In this document: positions 23,201-31,382 of the stretch, piece after piece
Layout: each line of letters begins with the position of its first letter
Numbering within the stretch: position 1 is the stretch's first letter
Origin: Solimonas sp.
GTDB lineage: Bacteria; Pseudomonadota; Gammaproteobacteria; Nevskiales; Nevskiaceae
Direction: 5' to 3'
Length of the DNA: 64,000 bases
Assembly: GCA_030149365.1 (NCBI GenBank)
Contig: JASBRP010000051.1
Location: 62,001 to 126,000 of the forward strand
The notes under the pieces: model-generated
The model's input: only the letters and a program-made list of their open reading frames with translations
What the model was told of the DNA's origin: nothing
Database searches by the model: none
Program-made: the position numbers and the translations under genes

Positions 23201-25516
23201 ACCACCAAGTGGGCCCTGCCAAAGTGGCTGGGGCAGCGTGCGGTGGCCACGCGCCTGATGGCTTACACCCTGGACGCCAAGCGGCCAGTGCCGGAGCTGG
23301 TCCCAGAGATACTGGAGGCCCTGGACCGCATCAACCAGGAGGACGCCGCCATCCAGGGACATGCGGCCGAGGCCGGGGCGCTGCTGGACAGCCACTACAA
23401 GGGCGTGGAAACGGACTGGGGCGCGGTGCAGCGCTTCGCGGCCTGGGGCCAGCGCCTGGAGACCGCCCTCGGGCGCTTCGTCACTCCCGAGAACCCCGAG
23501 CCGCCGGCGGCGCTGGTTGCGCGCGTGAAGGCCCTCGTCGGCCAGGGGCGCCACCTGCTCGGCGCCGACGGCGCCGTCACCAAGATCCTCGTGACCTACC
23601 GGCAGCTGCTGCGCCAGTTGCGCGACAGCAGTGCCAAGCTGGGCGAGCTGGCCGGCAACCCGGCCCTGGTACTGGCGGCCGACGACATCGCGCCGGCGGC
23701 GCTGGAGCTCGCGGCCGCGTCGGCGGCCGGCTGGCCGGCCGCCAAGCCCTGGCTGCGCGACTGGTGCTTTTGGCAGGCAGCCAAGGCCAAGAGCCAGCAG
23801 GTGGGGCTGGGCAAGATTGTCGCCGCCTTCGAAGCCGACGCGGTGCCGCCGCAGCACTTCGCGGAGTACGTGGGCTGGTGCTACCAGACGTGGTGGCTGC
23901 GCGGAATCATGGATCGCGACGAGGCGCTGCGGCAATTCAACAGCGCAGATCACGAGCGGCAAATCCTAGAGTTCCGTGAAGCAGACGAGCGCTTCCAGAA
24001 ACTAACTCGCGAGCTGATTCACGCGCGCCTTGCTGCCAAGGTACCGGCGGTCGGCACACCACGCCCGGGCCCGGAGCTTGCGCTGCTGAGCCGCGAGATC
24101 CAGAAGCAGCGCGCGCACCTGCCTATCCGCAAGCTGGTGAAGCAGACGCCGAACGTCCTTCCAGCTTTGGTGCCCTGCCTGCTGATGTCGCCGCTGTCGG
24201 TGGCCCAGTACCTCGATCCTTCGTATCCGGCCTTCGACCTGGTCATCTTCGACGAAGCAAGCCAGATAACAGTCTGGGATGCCGTCGGCGCGATTGCCCG
24301 CGGCAAACAAGCGGTTCTCGCCGGCGACACCAAGCAGCTGCCGCCATCGGCGTTCTTCGAGCGAGGCGGGTCGGACGAGGATGGGGACGTCGATGGCGAC
24401 GACGCCGGCGCGCCGATCGACCTGGAGAGCATCTTGGACGAGTGCATTGCCAGCGGCATGCCTCAGCTGTCGCTGGACTGGCACTACCGCAGTCGCCACG
24501 AGTCGCTGATCACGTTCTCCAACCACCGCTACTACGATTCGCGCCTGGTGACCTTCCCGTCGCCGGTAACGCGCGATCACTCGGTGCGTCTGGTCCCGGT
24601 CAACGGCCTCTATGGCCGCGGCACCACCGGCCAGAACGAGAAAGAGGCCGAGGCTGTCGTGAAGCGCATTATCGAGCACTTCCAGCAGGACGATCACAAG
24701 GCGCGGTCGAAGACCATCGGCGTGGTGACCTTCAACTCCAACCAGGCCCGGCTGATCGAGCAGTACCTGGAAGCCAAGATGCGCGAGGTGCCGAGCATCG
24801 AAGAACGCATGGCTGCCCACGGCACTGAGCGGCCCTTCGTGAAGAACCTGGAGAGCGTCCAGGGCGACGAGCGCGACATCATCCTGTTCTCCACCACCTT
24901 CGGCGAGGACGCCGCCGGCAAACGCTCGCTGAACTTCGGGCCGATCAACAACAGCGGCGGCGAGCGCCGACTGAACGTGGCGATCACCCGCGCCCGCGAG
25001 GCGGTCGAGATCTACACCTCGCTGCGCCCTGAGGACATCGATCTCACAAAGACGCGCTCTGTGGGCGTGCGTGATCTCAAGGCCTATCTGGATTACGCGT
25101 TGCGCGGGCCGGCGGCCATCGTCGCCGAATCCAACCCGACCGGCCGCGAACCGGACAGCCCCTTCGAGCGCGAGGTATTGCAGGTCCTGCGCGATGCCGG
25201 CTGGGAAGTGCACCCGCAGGTCGGCTGCTCGGGCTTCCGGATCGATATCGGCGTGGTCGATCAGGGGGCGCCTGGACGCTACATCCTGGGCGTCGAGTGT
25301 GACGGCGCTACATACCACAGCATGGCCAGCGCGCGTGACCGCGACCGCCTGCGCCAGGGCGTACTCGAAGGTCTTGGCTGGTCCCTCACCAGAATCTGGT
25401 CAACGGATTGGTGGACACATCGAGAGGAAGCCTGCACTCGTCTGCTGGGGGCCGTTCAGGCTGCGCAGGATGACGCGGATCGCACTCGGCCTCAAGAGAT
25501 CAAGACGATTGCTTAA
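20237..25516 (+). CDS. DUF4011/SF1 helicase fused to Vsr-like nuclease
   Basis: A 1759-aa protein; ATG 20237 has AGGGGG six bases upstream. Domains in order: a transglutaminase-like region with Cys about 224 (GTCLDLTM) and His about 249 (DGHAWVG); a DUF4011 signature near 380-400 (WKTKLLDLTLRNRLLNF); an SF1 helicase with Walker A GPPGTGKS at about 693, DEAS at about 1339, GDTKQLPPS, HYRSRHE, SVQGDERD and NVAITRARE; and a Vsr/DUF559-like nuclease from about 1640 (FEREVLQVLRDAGW, RIDIGVV, GVECDGATYH). The architecture matches single-gene antiphage candidates described as Hhe-type or DUF3320/DUF4011 helicases. It stands alone in the island, and defence against foreign DNA is inferred from family and context. 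All helicase motifs look intact. Confidence 0.85.
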   Translation: MSDDTLLPAVSVALRADATVSFASYQNSIPVVHGLTVRNGTDSPLRDLAITLSAEPAFCDPLEFRFDTLGAGEERHISSVALKSRHTFLAGLTDTERGRLKVQVTAAGAPAASAEEPISVLSYDEWGGTRSIPELLAAFSLPNNPHVDRILSEAGALLSKGRQSYLLNGYGAKSRESVWAQISAVYSAIAARDLKYSMPPASFVGNGQKIRTPDRIFTGGIGTCLDLTMLMVSCLEQLNLNPLILLKDGHAWVGCWLINTSFATCLIDDPQALRKRVDSGELVMFESTVLAHRPVPSLKAAQDATKVYLLEQAHEFAYAIDVRRARMEQIEPLPSRDAAPLESRQEDSVRVDIDEAPDLPDLAADVVQLDENERVETPLGRLARWKTKLLDLTLRNRLLNFKQTKATIPLRVADAAHLEDTLSDNREWKFKPMPPIMQGNDPRSAALAQARTGNDPLEAMAKDAMSRHELLADLDAKKLDAALYEIFLAVRNGLEETGANTLFLALGFLRWTEEDKAKNTHLAPLLLVPVTLHRSSVRTGFSIRRHDDDAIVNPTLLQMMKERFGIQMPSMDPPPSDGKGVDVAKVWAAFREAAKEIQGWEVVNDVYLGIFSFHKYVMYADLAQRAEELRRNALVSHLIDRPNEAFSEVDIREYRDIDDTHGPGELLTVSSTDASQLNALRRAADGHSFVLKGPPGTGKSQTITNLITDALGKGKRVLFVSEKMAALEVVERRLDAAGLGPFCLQLHSAKAVKTEVLAKLKNTLDVGKTHPPARWQLEIENLLQLRSSLNGLVRALHKVHGNGLTVRGAIDTAIKHRDWPEQSIGLASIEQVDEKGLTQLMQLAGRMQSVAQRLGNVGRHPLGAIRRTEYSNEWEQELLAAAQTHQTVVQQLQQLLPNLTKALDLPLAHASMRLFADIEALSDLLLTASQVPQGLSGRVQETSVRRWLEVLRSHGEARNTAWQSLSDRFKPDVSRLRALELQEAWTVATTKWALPKWLGQRAVATRLMAYTLDAKRPVPELVPEILEALDRINQEDAAIQGHAAEAGALLDSHYKGVETDWGAVQRFAAWGQRLETALGRFVTPENPEPPAALVARVKALVGQGRHLLGADGAVTKILVTYRQLLRQLRDSSAKLGELAGNPALVLAADDIAPAALELAAASAAGWPAAKPWLRDWCFWQAAKAKSQQVGLGKIVAAFEADAVPPQHFAEYVGWCYQTWWLRGIMDRDEALRQFNSADHERQILEFREADERFQKLTRELIHARLAAKVPAVGTPRPGPELALLSREIQKQRAHLPIRKLVKQTPNVLPALVPCLLMSPLSVAQYLDPSYPAFDLVIFDEASQITVWDAVGAIARGKQAVLAGDTKQLPPSAFFERGGSDEDGDVDGDDAGAPIDLESILDECIASGMPQLSLDWHYRSRHESLITFSNHRYYDSRLVTFPSPVTRDHSVRLVPVNGLYGRGTTGQNEKEAEAVVKRIIEHFQQDDHKARSKTIGVVTFNSNQARLIEQYLEAKMREVPSIEERMAAHGTERPFVKNLESVQGDERDIILFSTTFGEDAAGKRSLNFGPINNSGGERRLNVAITRAREAVEIYTSLRPEDIDLTKTRSVGVRDLKAYLDYALRGPAAIVAESNPTGREPDSPFEREVLQVLRDAGWEVHPQVGCSGFRIDIGVVDQGAPGRYILGVECDGATYHSMASARDRDRLRQGVLEGLGWSLTRIWSTDWWTHREEACTRLLGAVQAAQDDADRTRPQEIKTIA

Positions 25517-25662
25517 GGCTCAGAGCTCCTCGCGGACTAAATCTTAGGCCCCAGTCAGTTTGTAAGACGGTGGGGTGGGTGATTCGCGCCCTTGTAGCTA
25601 TTAATTTCCTGAAGGCCGAAAGCGCTACGCATGTACCCGATGCGGGTTCAGAATCGCAGTAG

Positions 25663-25679
25663 TGACACCTGAATCAGGT
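25663..25679. repeat. Palindromic repeat copy 1 (ACCTGAATCAGGT)
   Basis: TGACACCTGAATCAGGT occupies these bases and contains a near-perfect 13-bp palindrome. A second copy lies in inverse orientation at 28891-28907. It is the only distinctive element found in the gene-free stretch 25517-25863. Sequences of this kind are often seen at ends of REP-associated or IS200-like units, but no transposase is present. Confidence 0.55.
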
Positions 25680-25863
25680 AGCAGGTAGGCCGCGACTTGT
25701 GGAGGAAGAGATCAGAAGCTTGCGCCTTCGATCACGACGGTATCCTTGTCCATCTAGCGATCACTCAAAGATCGCCGAGCGCTTGTGCTCGATACATGCG
25801 GTCGCGAGATTTTAAACCATGCTTTCCACGACAGCACGCATCGGTTTTGGACTAAATTCAATG

Positions 25864-26607
25864 TCAAGTAATTTCCCCACCCCTCTTCGCAGGAAATGCC
25901 AGGATTGCACACAACCTTCTGTCTTTGGACCTGGTTTTCGAGCTGTAGCCGCAATCTCTTATCTCGAATCGAATCCCTCTGGTTCCGACTTCCCTTAAGT
26001 GACGTCGAGACGAATCAACCGCGAAATCCTCACCAATAAGCGCCTTTAGCTCTTTAGATTTTTGAATTACATCCAGGTCACCTAGAATCAGGCACATTTC
26101 CGCACGTCGGTTCTGCCTGCTGGCTCCCTCGTAGTCAAATTTCTCAAGGTCTGAGTCGCCTTGGAGGTGCCCTAAGTCCTTCGAGAAGAAATCCGGCGGA
26201 ATTCTGTCCTTAGACGTAAACAAGGAGACTGTTTTTAGCTCAAGTCTAAGAGCCTCCGCATTCATGACGAGATCAGGAATCGATCCTTGGCTAATCGGAT
26301 CGTAGGAAATCTTCGAAGGCTCTGCATCAGCAGTATGCTCAAACCATGAGCCGCTGCTCTTTCTGGTGAAATACGACCAGCCTTGCTCAGACAAGATGAA
26401 GGTCCGAACGAGAATGTTCAGTCCGCCCTCTAGCTCGGTAACCTCTGGTGATGCCGAAACCTTGTTGAGGCAATGCGTCAAGAGCTTCTCCCCGACGCCC
26501 ACTATCCTATCTATTTCTCTATTGTGATTTTCGTCTTCGCTGACCTTCTGTTCCTCGCGGACGGACTCGTTGAACTGTTCAATTTCCAGATAGTCGATCT
26601 CTGACAT
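25864..26607 (-). CDS. PD-(D/E)xK nuclease-like hypothetical protein
   Basis: A 247-aa protein starting at ATG 26607 (TAGGG seven bases upstream; an upstream GTG at 26622 is less likely). Residues 110-126 read SIPDLVMNAEALRLELKT, placing Asp112 and Glu123-x-Lys125 exactly as in PD-(D/E)xK nucleases. The following 100 residues contain a predicted helical and basic segment (SRQNRRAEMC, SKTRSKDRRL). No named restriction family is recognised. It is lower in GC than its neighbours and lies opposite in direction to the helicase-nuclease 350 bases away. A restriction or defence nuclease is plausible but unproven. Confidence 0.6.
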   Translation of the reverse strand: MSEIDYLEIEQFNESVREEQKVSEDENHNREIDRIVGVGEKLLTHCLNKVSASPEVTELEGGLNILVRTFILSEQGWSYFTRKSSGSWFEHTADAEPSKISYDPISQGSIPDLVMNAEALRLELKTVSLFTSKDRIPPDFFSKDLGHLQGDSDLEKFDYEGASRQNRRAEMCLILGDLDVIQKSKELKALIGEDFAVDSSRRHLREVGTRGIRFEIRDCGYSSKTRSKDRRLCAILAFPAKRGGEIT

Positions 26608-26722
26608 AAGCACCCTACTCACGCAATCTCTGTATCAGTACGGAGCCAAGTTCAATCGTTGATTTCCCATGCCACGGCAGGGCAGCATCTTGGGGATCGC
26701 CTCTACTGGAATTAAACATACG

Positions 26723-27025
26723 TTAAATGATCCCCGCCTCACGCAAGGCCTCACTAATGCTCCTTGCACCGAAGGCATACATGACGGTCCCTTCTCGAGT
26801 AAACCCTTCGGCTCGATACTTTCCAGATACGAGTCGCGTCAGGCGGAGAACCTGCGACCCATCTTCGGCATACACCATTGCGGTAGGAAGGGATTCGGAA
26901 AGCTCTTCCCAGCGATGCCAGAAGGGGTGAAACATGCGCGGCAGCTTTTCCGAGATCCGTCCAAAGGCTCGCTGGAATTCCTCTCGCTCCGCGAATGTGA
27001 AGCGATGAGACTCAGCGACGCCCAT
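26723..27025 (-). CDS. Hypothetical protein (100 aa)
   Basis: An ORF of 100 aa from ATG 27025, or 116 aa from 27073. It is mixed alpha/beta (FTFAEREEFQRAFGRISE, SQVLRLTRLVSGKYRAEG) without a recognised family. Coding-like composition favours a real gene, but no good ribosome binding site is visible. It follows the 70-aa ORF on the same strand and may share its transcript. Confidence 0.45.
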   Translation of the reverse strand: MGVAESHRFTFAEREEFQRAFGRISEKLPRMFHPFWHRWEELSESLPTAMVYAEDGSQVLRLTRLVSGKYRAEGFTREGTVMYAFGARSISEALREAGII

Positions 27026-27145
27026 GGAACGGAACGCCCTGTTGGCCGTTCCGTGGCAAGAGAGAGCACACAATCCAGGCAGTCCCTGCCGTCGAATTTC
27101 GATAAGAAGCCATATCGACCATCAATGAATTGGCAGGACGAATCA

Positions 27146-27358
27146 TTAACTCTGTTTTTGAGAATCTTGGAACATTACACAAAGGTCCCAGGCGAGGCGA
27201 ACAGCCGTCGGCCCATCCATAACGAACGGCTTGCCGCCCAGCAAGAGAATGCATCCATCTTTGTGACGAATTACCTCGGCGCCTACAGCTGCATCTGAAT
27301 ACTGTTCTTCGACCTCAATGCCGCAATTCAATGAAAATCTCCCATTGATTCCCAGCAT
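27146..27358 (-). CDS. Hypothetical small protein (70 aa)
   Basis: A 70-aa ORF with an alternating beta pattern (EVIRHKDGCILLLGGKPFV) followed by an amphipathic helix (AVRLAWDLCVMFQDSQ). No family is recognised. It lies 120 bases upstream of the 100-aa ORF. A short 7-4-7 inverted repeat (27389-27406, ATTAGCC/GGCTAAT) lies just upstream of its start and may be regulatory. Confidence 0.4.
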   Translation of the reverse strand: MLGINGRFSLNCGIEVEEQYSDAAVGAEVIRHKDGCILLLGGKPFVMDGPTAVRLAWDLCVMFQDSQKQS

Positions 27359-27543
27359 GCAGTATCAGGTGCAAGGTAGACCCGGGCTATTAGCCAATCG
27401 GCTAATCCTGCGCTCCTGCTTATCCCTCCGGGTACAGCAGCGTACCGCGCAATTAAATAAACTCCGGGTTACTTGTGTTCGGCTGGACTCAAACCCCACT
27501 GCGTCGAGGCCCTGAATCTTCACCGGGCGGCTTATTTTTCCCC

Positions 27544-28008
27544 TCATGCAGAAAAAAGGCGGGATACGCTGTAGGCCACTGCTGCCGCCGCCAGTCCCAG
27601 TGCGATAACAACCGCCAGAAGGTCACTACCTTCAGGCACAGCCTGTTCAGCAGGAACGATGGCGCGGATACGCCTTTGCCTATGCGCCATGAACAGCGGC
27701 ACAAAGAAGCTGATTCCGATTAGAAAGCTGCCGAAGAAGTAGAACCAGGCCCATCCTGCACCGATGCCAAGCCGTCGGCATTCGCCGAACATCCACACCA
27801 GAATCACCGCACCGAGCACGAGAATATCCGCAACCAGGAAGATGCTGGCGGGAGATGAAAGGGCTTCAGTCCAGAACTGGACCGTTCCCCCGACAGGCCC
27901 AAGGGGTAGATATGCCGGAAGTTGTGCGTTGGTCCCAACCAAGCCAAGCACCGCCAAAACGATGAAAAGGGCATCCAGCCAGCGAGTGTCGCGAGCCGCG
28001 GGGGTCAT
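27544..28008 (-). CDS. DUF2834 family membrane protein
   Basis: A 154-aa protein with four predicted membrane segments (about 13-30, 56-75, 88-110 and 128-150). The central WMFGECRRLGIG plus SFFVPLFMAHR pattern is that of DUF2834 proteins, small membrane proteins of unknown function. It overlaps the DUF2306 gene upstream by 4 bases (ATGA), so the two are translated together and probably work together in the membrane. Confidence 0.75.
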   Translation of the reverse strand: MTPAARDTRWLDALFIVLAVLGLVGTNAQLPAYLPLGPVGGTVQFWTEALSSPASIFLVADILVLGAVILVWMFGECRRLGIGAGWAWFYFFGSFLIGISFFVPLFMAHRQRRIRAIVPAEQAVPEGSDLLAVVIALGLAAAAVAYSVSRLFSA

Positions 28009-28730
28009 GCTGAAGCTCCTAACGGAACGGGCTTACGGGTTAGATTGATCCACGACTCAGCGGCCACTAGCGCAATAACTACGCCCATCCAGTTCGAAAG
28101 CAGAAAGATCTCCCGGTCTGGCCAGTCGGTGGCGACGACCATCGATATATAAATAAGGCGCTGTACGGCGATAAAGAAGCAAAGTCCAAGTGTCCGAATC
28201 ATCCATTCGCGATGCCGTGCAAAGTTCCGACGCCTTATCTCCCGCCAAGCACTGGCAGAGAACCATAGAAGAAGCATGCACACCGTCACTACGAAAACAC
28301 TCTCAGGCGGTCCTGAGAACGGATACGAGAATCCCATAATGAGTGCCGTCGCGCTGATGACCAAGACAAGCATGAGGAATATGCGTCCCGCCCAGCGATG
28401 AAGCTTCGGATAGCCCCTTCGCAACTGTGGATCGAATTGCAGCATGCCCGCCACCAGCAAGGTCACTCCGAGAAGGCGGTGCCCGACATCCACCCAGGGG
28501 CGTTGTGCCAGAACGGCACCTTGATGAACATAATCGCCGCCCAGCAGCGTTGAGAGATATATAAAAATATCTCTAGGCAGCAAATAAGGGCCGATCACAC
28601 CAGTGAAGGTGACATTCGCGATGAGGGCCCACAGCAGCATGCGCCCCCACCGTGCACGCCGCTCGTTCAATGACGCGAGCGCTACCGTGCCCTTTCGCAC
28701 GTGATCATCCGTGGAAAAACTGGTTTCCAT
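28005..28730 (-). CDS. DUF2306 family membrane protein
   Basis: A 241-aa protein from ATG 28730, chosen for AAGGGG six bases upstream; the ORF extends upstream without support. About seven membrane segments are visible. LHRWAGRIFLMLVLVI with conserved His, plus a second His in FARHREWMIR, is the DUF2306 signature. Such His pairs across membrane helices could bind haem, but that is inference. It is the first gene of a two-gene operon with the DUF2834 protein. Confidence 0.75.
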   Translation of the reverse strand: METSFSTDDHVRKGTVALASLNERRARWGRMLLWALIANVTFTGVIGPYLLPRDIFIYLSTLLGGDYVHQGAVLAQRPWVDVGHRLLGVTLLVAGMLQFDPQLRRGYPKLHRWAGRIFLMLVLVISATALIMGFSYPFSGPPESVFVVTVCMLLLWFSASAWREIRRRNFARHREWMIRTLGLCFFIAVQRLIYISMVVATDWPDREIFLLSNWMGVVIALVAAESWINLTRKPVPLGASA

Positions 28731-28890
28731 CTCTATCCCCTTAGCGGCCAGAATCTTTGGCGATTCCCCCTTGGCCGTCATCCAAGTATGTCCGATACGA
28801 AGGGTCAGGTGAAAACCCAGTTCATCCAATGCCACCTCCTCGGCGCGCCAACTTCTCCGAGCCGACGACTGAGAAGGTCGACGAAGAAAA

Positions 28891-28907
28891 ACCTGAATCA
28901 GGTGTCA
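28891..28907. repeat. Palindromic repeat copy 2, inverse orientation
   Basis: ACCTGAATCAGGTGTCA is the reverse complement of the 25663-25679 copy except for the central base. It lies in the gene-free stretch 28731-29227, which otherwise should hold the divergent promoters of the DUF2306 operon and the lipoprotein gene; no clear -35/-10 pair was identified there. Confidence 0.55.
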
Positions 28908-29227
28908 GGTTTTATTCCCAGTGACGGAATGGCGCATCGCACAAAATTCTCCATACGCCTTCACCCTTTACAGAACTAATTGGCCCGCGCGTACCAGATT
29001 CGCCAGATAGTTGCTTGAAGAGTCTCTCAACTGTAAAGCGAGACTTTTTCCTCATAATTCGAGCCAATCTTCTTGAATGTCTTTGTCAATACCCGAGTCG
29101 GGGGGGTGATCCCACCTACATGAGCGAACACGATCCCATGCGTGGGCTTGGGACACCCGCTCACACAGGGCAGAGATGGCTTCTGAGCTTTGAGCTGCCA
29201 TCAAAAAATCAAAACAAGGGGCGAAAA

Positions 29228-31363
29228 ATGGACAGGATTTATCGAAGAGCGATCATGGCAGGCGCGGTTCTCGCGCTGACGGCATGTGGTGGCGGAGGTG
29301 GCGGGGGCTCCAGTGAAATCACTATCGATGGCGCTGCCGTAAAGGGCGTGATCCGAAATGCAGATGTCCTTGTTTTCGAGCTGGGCGCAAAAAGCCTGAA
29401 CGCCGTCGATGGCAAGCAGATCGGCAGTGGCGCCACTGGCCCAGGGGGCGCTTTCAACAATCTCAAGATCACCGACTACCAGGGCGGCGCAGTACTGCTG
29501 CAGGTCAAGGGTCGCGCCACGGGCACAGAGGTTCGTTGCGACGCTCCAGCCGCTCAGGTCGCCAAGGTCTGCGGTGCCGGCAAGAGCCGAGGCGACTTCA
29601 TCGCCGTCGGCCCTGATTTCTTGCTGGAATCGTATTTGCCGAAGCTATCCAACGGCTCCAACAGCCTGAACGTCTCGGCTCTTACGCACCTGCTCGGCGG
29701 GCTCGCAAAGTTGAAGCTGGCGACCCTGAACACCTCGCAGGCTCTGGCTCAGGCACAGTCCCAGGTTCGCTCCCTGGCAGGCGGTGTCGATGTGGTAGGC
29801 ACAGCTCCGGTGGACCTGCTGTCGGTGCCAGCCAATGCCACCGGCCAGCAGCTCGCCTATTCCGCGCTCAATGCGGCCGTCCTGTCCCTGGCAGACAGCA
29901 CCGCAACGACCCCGCAGGCCGCCATTGCCAGCGCCGTCAAGAATCTTGCCGATGATTTTGCCGATGGCTCGATCAAGAAGGGCAAGTTGGCCGACCTGGT
30001 GGCCGTCGCCAAGGCTCAGCTCGATGCCGCGGGGAAAGCTGATTCCGCCGGTGTTCTGGCCAGCCTGGACGCCGCCTCGCAGGGCGATCCTGCGTCCGAT
30101 TTCAAGCCGGAGCCCATTGCGGACAACGCGGGCACCGCGGTAAGCGCTGCCAAGGCGTTTACCGGAAATCTACGTAATACCGTCCAGCGCTACGAAGATG
30201 TGCTGCGCCCCGATCAAGCCTCCAACACCTACCTTGCGGGCCTGGAAGAAGCCGCAGGCCTGGCAGAGCCCAAGGCGTTGGCCCTCTTCGAGAGCCTCGG
30301 CCTGGTCGTGGATGCTGCCGGGGAGCTGATTGACTCGGCCAATGCAAGCGGCACGAAGACCCTGAGCACCCAGGGCACCGGCGGGGCGAAGTCGGCCACG
30401 ATCACAAAGTCCAGCACCGGCGGCGTGACGACCATTACGGCCGTCGGTAGCGTTCGCAATGACACCGTTAACCTCACCTTCAAGCTGCCCACCGACAAGG
30501 ATCAGGCCAAGGGCGCGACCTTGACGGTCTCGCTGGAGGGTTCTGCCGAAACCGTCGGCGACAGCGGCGCAAAGCTGACCATCGCTTCTGCCAGCAAGGG
30601 TGTTGTTACGCTGCGGGATGCTTCGAAGCCGATCCTATCCAATGATGAGATCCAGAACGACTTCACCGCTCAGAACATCAAGCAGGTGGTGTTCGATCTC
30701 GACGCAACGCTGGCGCAAAAGGGCAGCAAGACCCTGAGCTTCCAGGGCGTCATCGGAGCAACCGTTGTTCGCTGCGAGGCATCCGGAAACGTATGCTCAA
30801 CTCCGGCGGGTGACGTTGCGGCCTTCGCCCCGACGCGGCTCAGCGTCAAGGGCGTCGTCAAGGATGGCACCAACAATGAGGTCAACGCCAATATTGGCGT
30901 CACCATCGCCGATGCGTCCGCGAAGAACTTCAACTACTCGCAGCCCTACAGCGCGACCAATTTCCTGCAGGGTACGGTCACCATCTCATCGAAGGTCAAG
31001 CTCCCGGCTTCCGTGGCTCCTGAGACCACGGTCACGGTGGCGATCGACTCCAAGGGTTGGAACAATGCCCGTCAAGCCCCCGTCGGCAGCGTGACGATCA
31101 ATTTCACGGAAGGGAGCACGGCGCTGCTGTCCGTCAGCGGAGAAAACACTGCCCAGAAGGTCGACATCACCACCGTCAAGATCAGTGGAAATGGGGGCGT
31201 CCTCCTGACCCTGGTCAACAAGGCCGCGAACCCGGCCGAGGACGTGGACGTCGGCGGCAGCATCCTGACCGTGAATGGGGTCAAGGCCGCCGAGGTACGC
31301 CAGAACGGCGGTCTGGTTACACTGCATTACGTCGACGGAACCTTCGAGACGCTCTTCAACTGA
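29228..31363 (+). CDS. Large glycine-tagged lipoprotein, possible surface protein
   Basis: A 711-aa protein from ATG 29228 (AAGGGG seven bases upstream; the ORF extends upstream but unsupported). A signal peptide ends at the lipobox LTAC, followed by a flexible GGGGGGGSSE linker and then an NADVLVFELG segment typical of carboxypeptidase-regulatory-like folds. The rest alternates Ala-rich helical stretches and Ser/Thr-rich beta repeats (TLTVSLEGSAETVGD). No catalytic motif is seen. The following gene codes an outer-membrane barrel, so the pair may form a surface complex. Confidence 0.7.
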   Translation: MDRIYRRAIMAGAVLALTACGGGGGGGSSEITIDGAAVKGVIRNADVLVFELGAKSLNAVDGKQIGSGATGPGGAFNNLKITDYQGGAVLLQVKGRATGTEVRCDAPAAQVAKVCGAGKSRGDFIAVGPDFLLESYLPKLSNGSNSLNVSALTHLLGGLAKLKLATLNTSQALAQAQSQVRSLAGGVDVVGTAPVDLLSVPANATGQQLAYSALNAAVLSLADSTATTPQAAIASAVKNLADDFADGSIKKGKLADLVAVAKAQLDAAGKADSAGVLASLDAASQGDPASDFKPEPIADNAGTAVSAAKAFTGNLRNTVQRYEDVLRPDQASNTYLAGLEEAAGLAEPKALALFESLGLVVDAAGELIDSANASGTKTLSTQGTGGAKSATITKSSTGGVTTITAVGSVRNDTVNLTFKLPTDKDQAKGATLTVSLEGSAETVGDSGAKLTIASASKGVVTLRDASKPILSNDEIQNDFTAQNIKQVVFDLDATLAQKGSKTLSFQGVIGATVVRCEASGNVCSTPAGDVAAFAPTRLSVKGVVKDGTNNEVNANIGVTIADASAKNFNYSQPYSATNFLQGTVTISSKVKLPASVAPETTVTVAIDSKGWNNARQAPVGSVTINFTEGSTALLSVSGENTAQKVDITTVKISGNGGVLLTLVNKAANPAEDVDVGGSILTVNGVKAAEVRQNGGLVTLHYVDGTFETLFN

Positions 31364-31382
31364 AGACCGAGCCAAGGCAAGC

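Noticed and set aside
22397..23962. 521-aa minus-strand ORF
   Set aside because: Antisense shadow of the helicase-nuclease gene with Gln/Arg-rich repeats.
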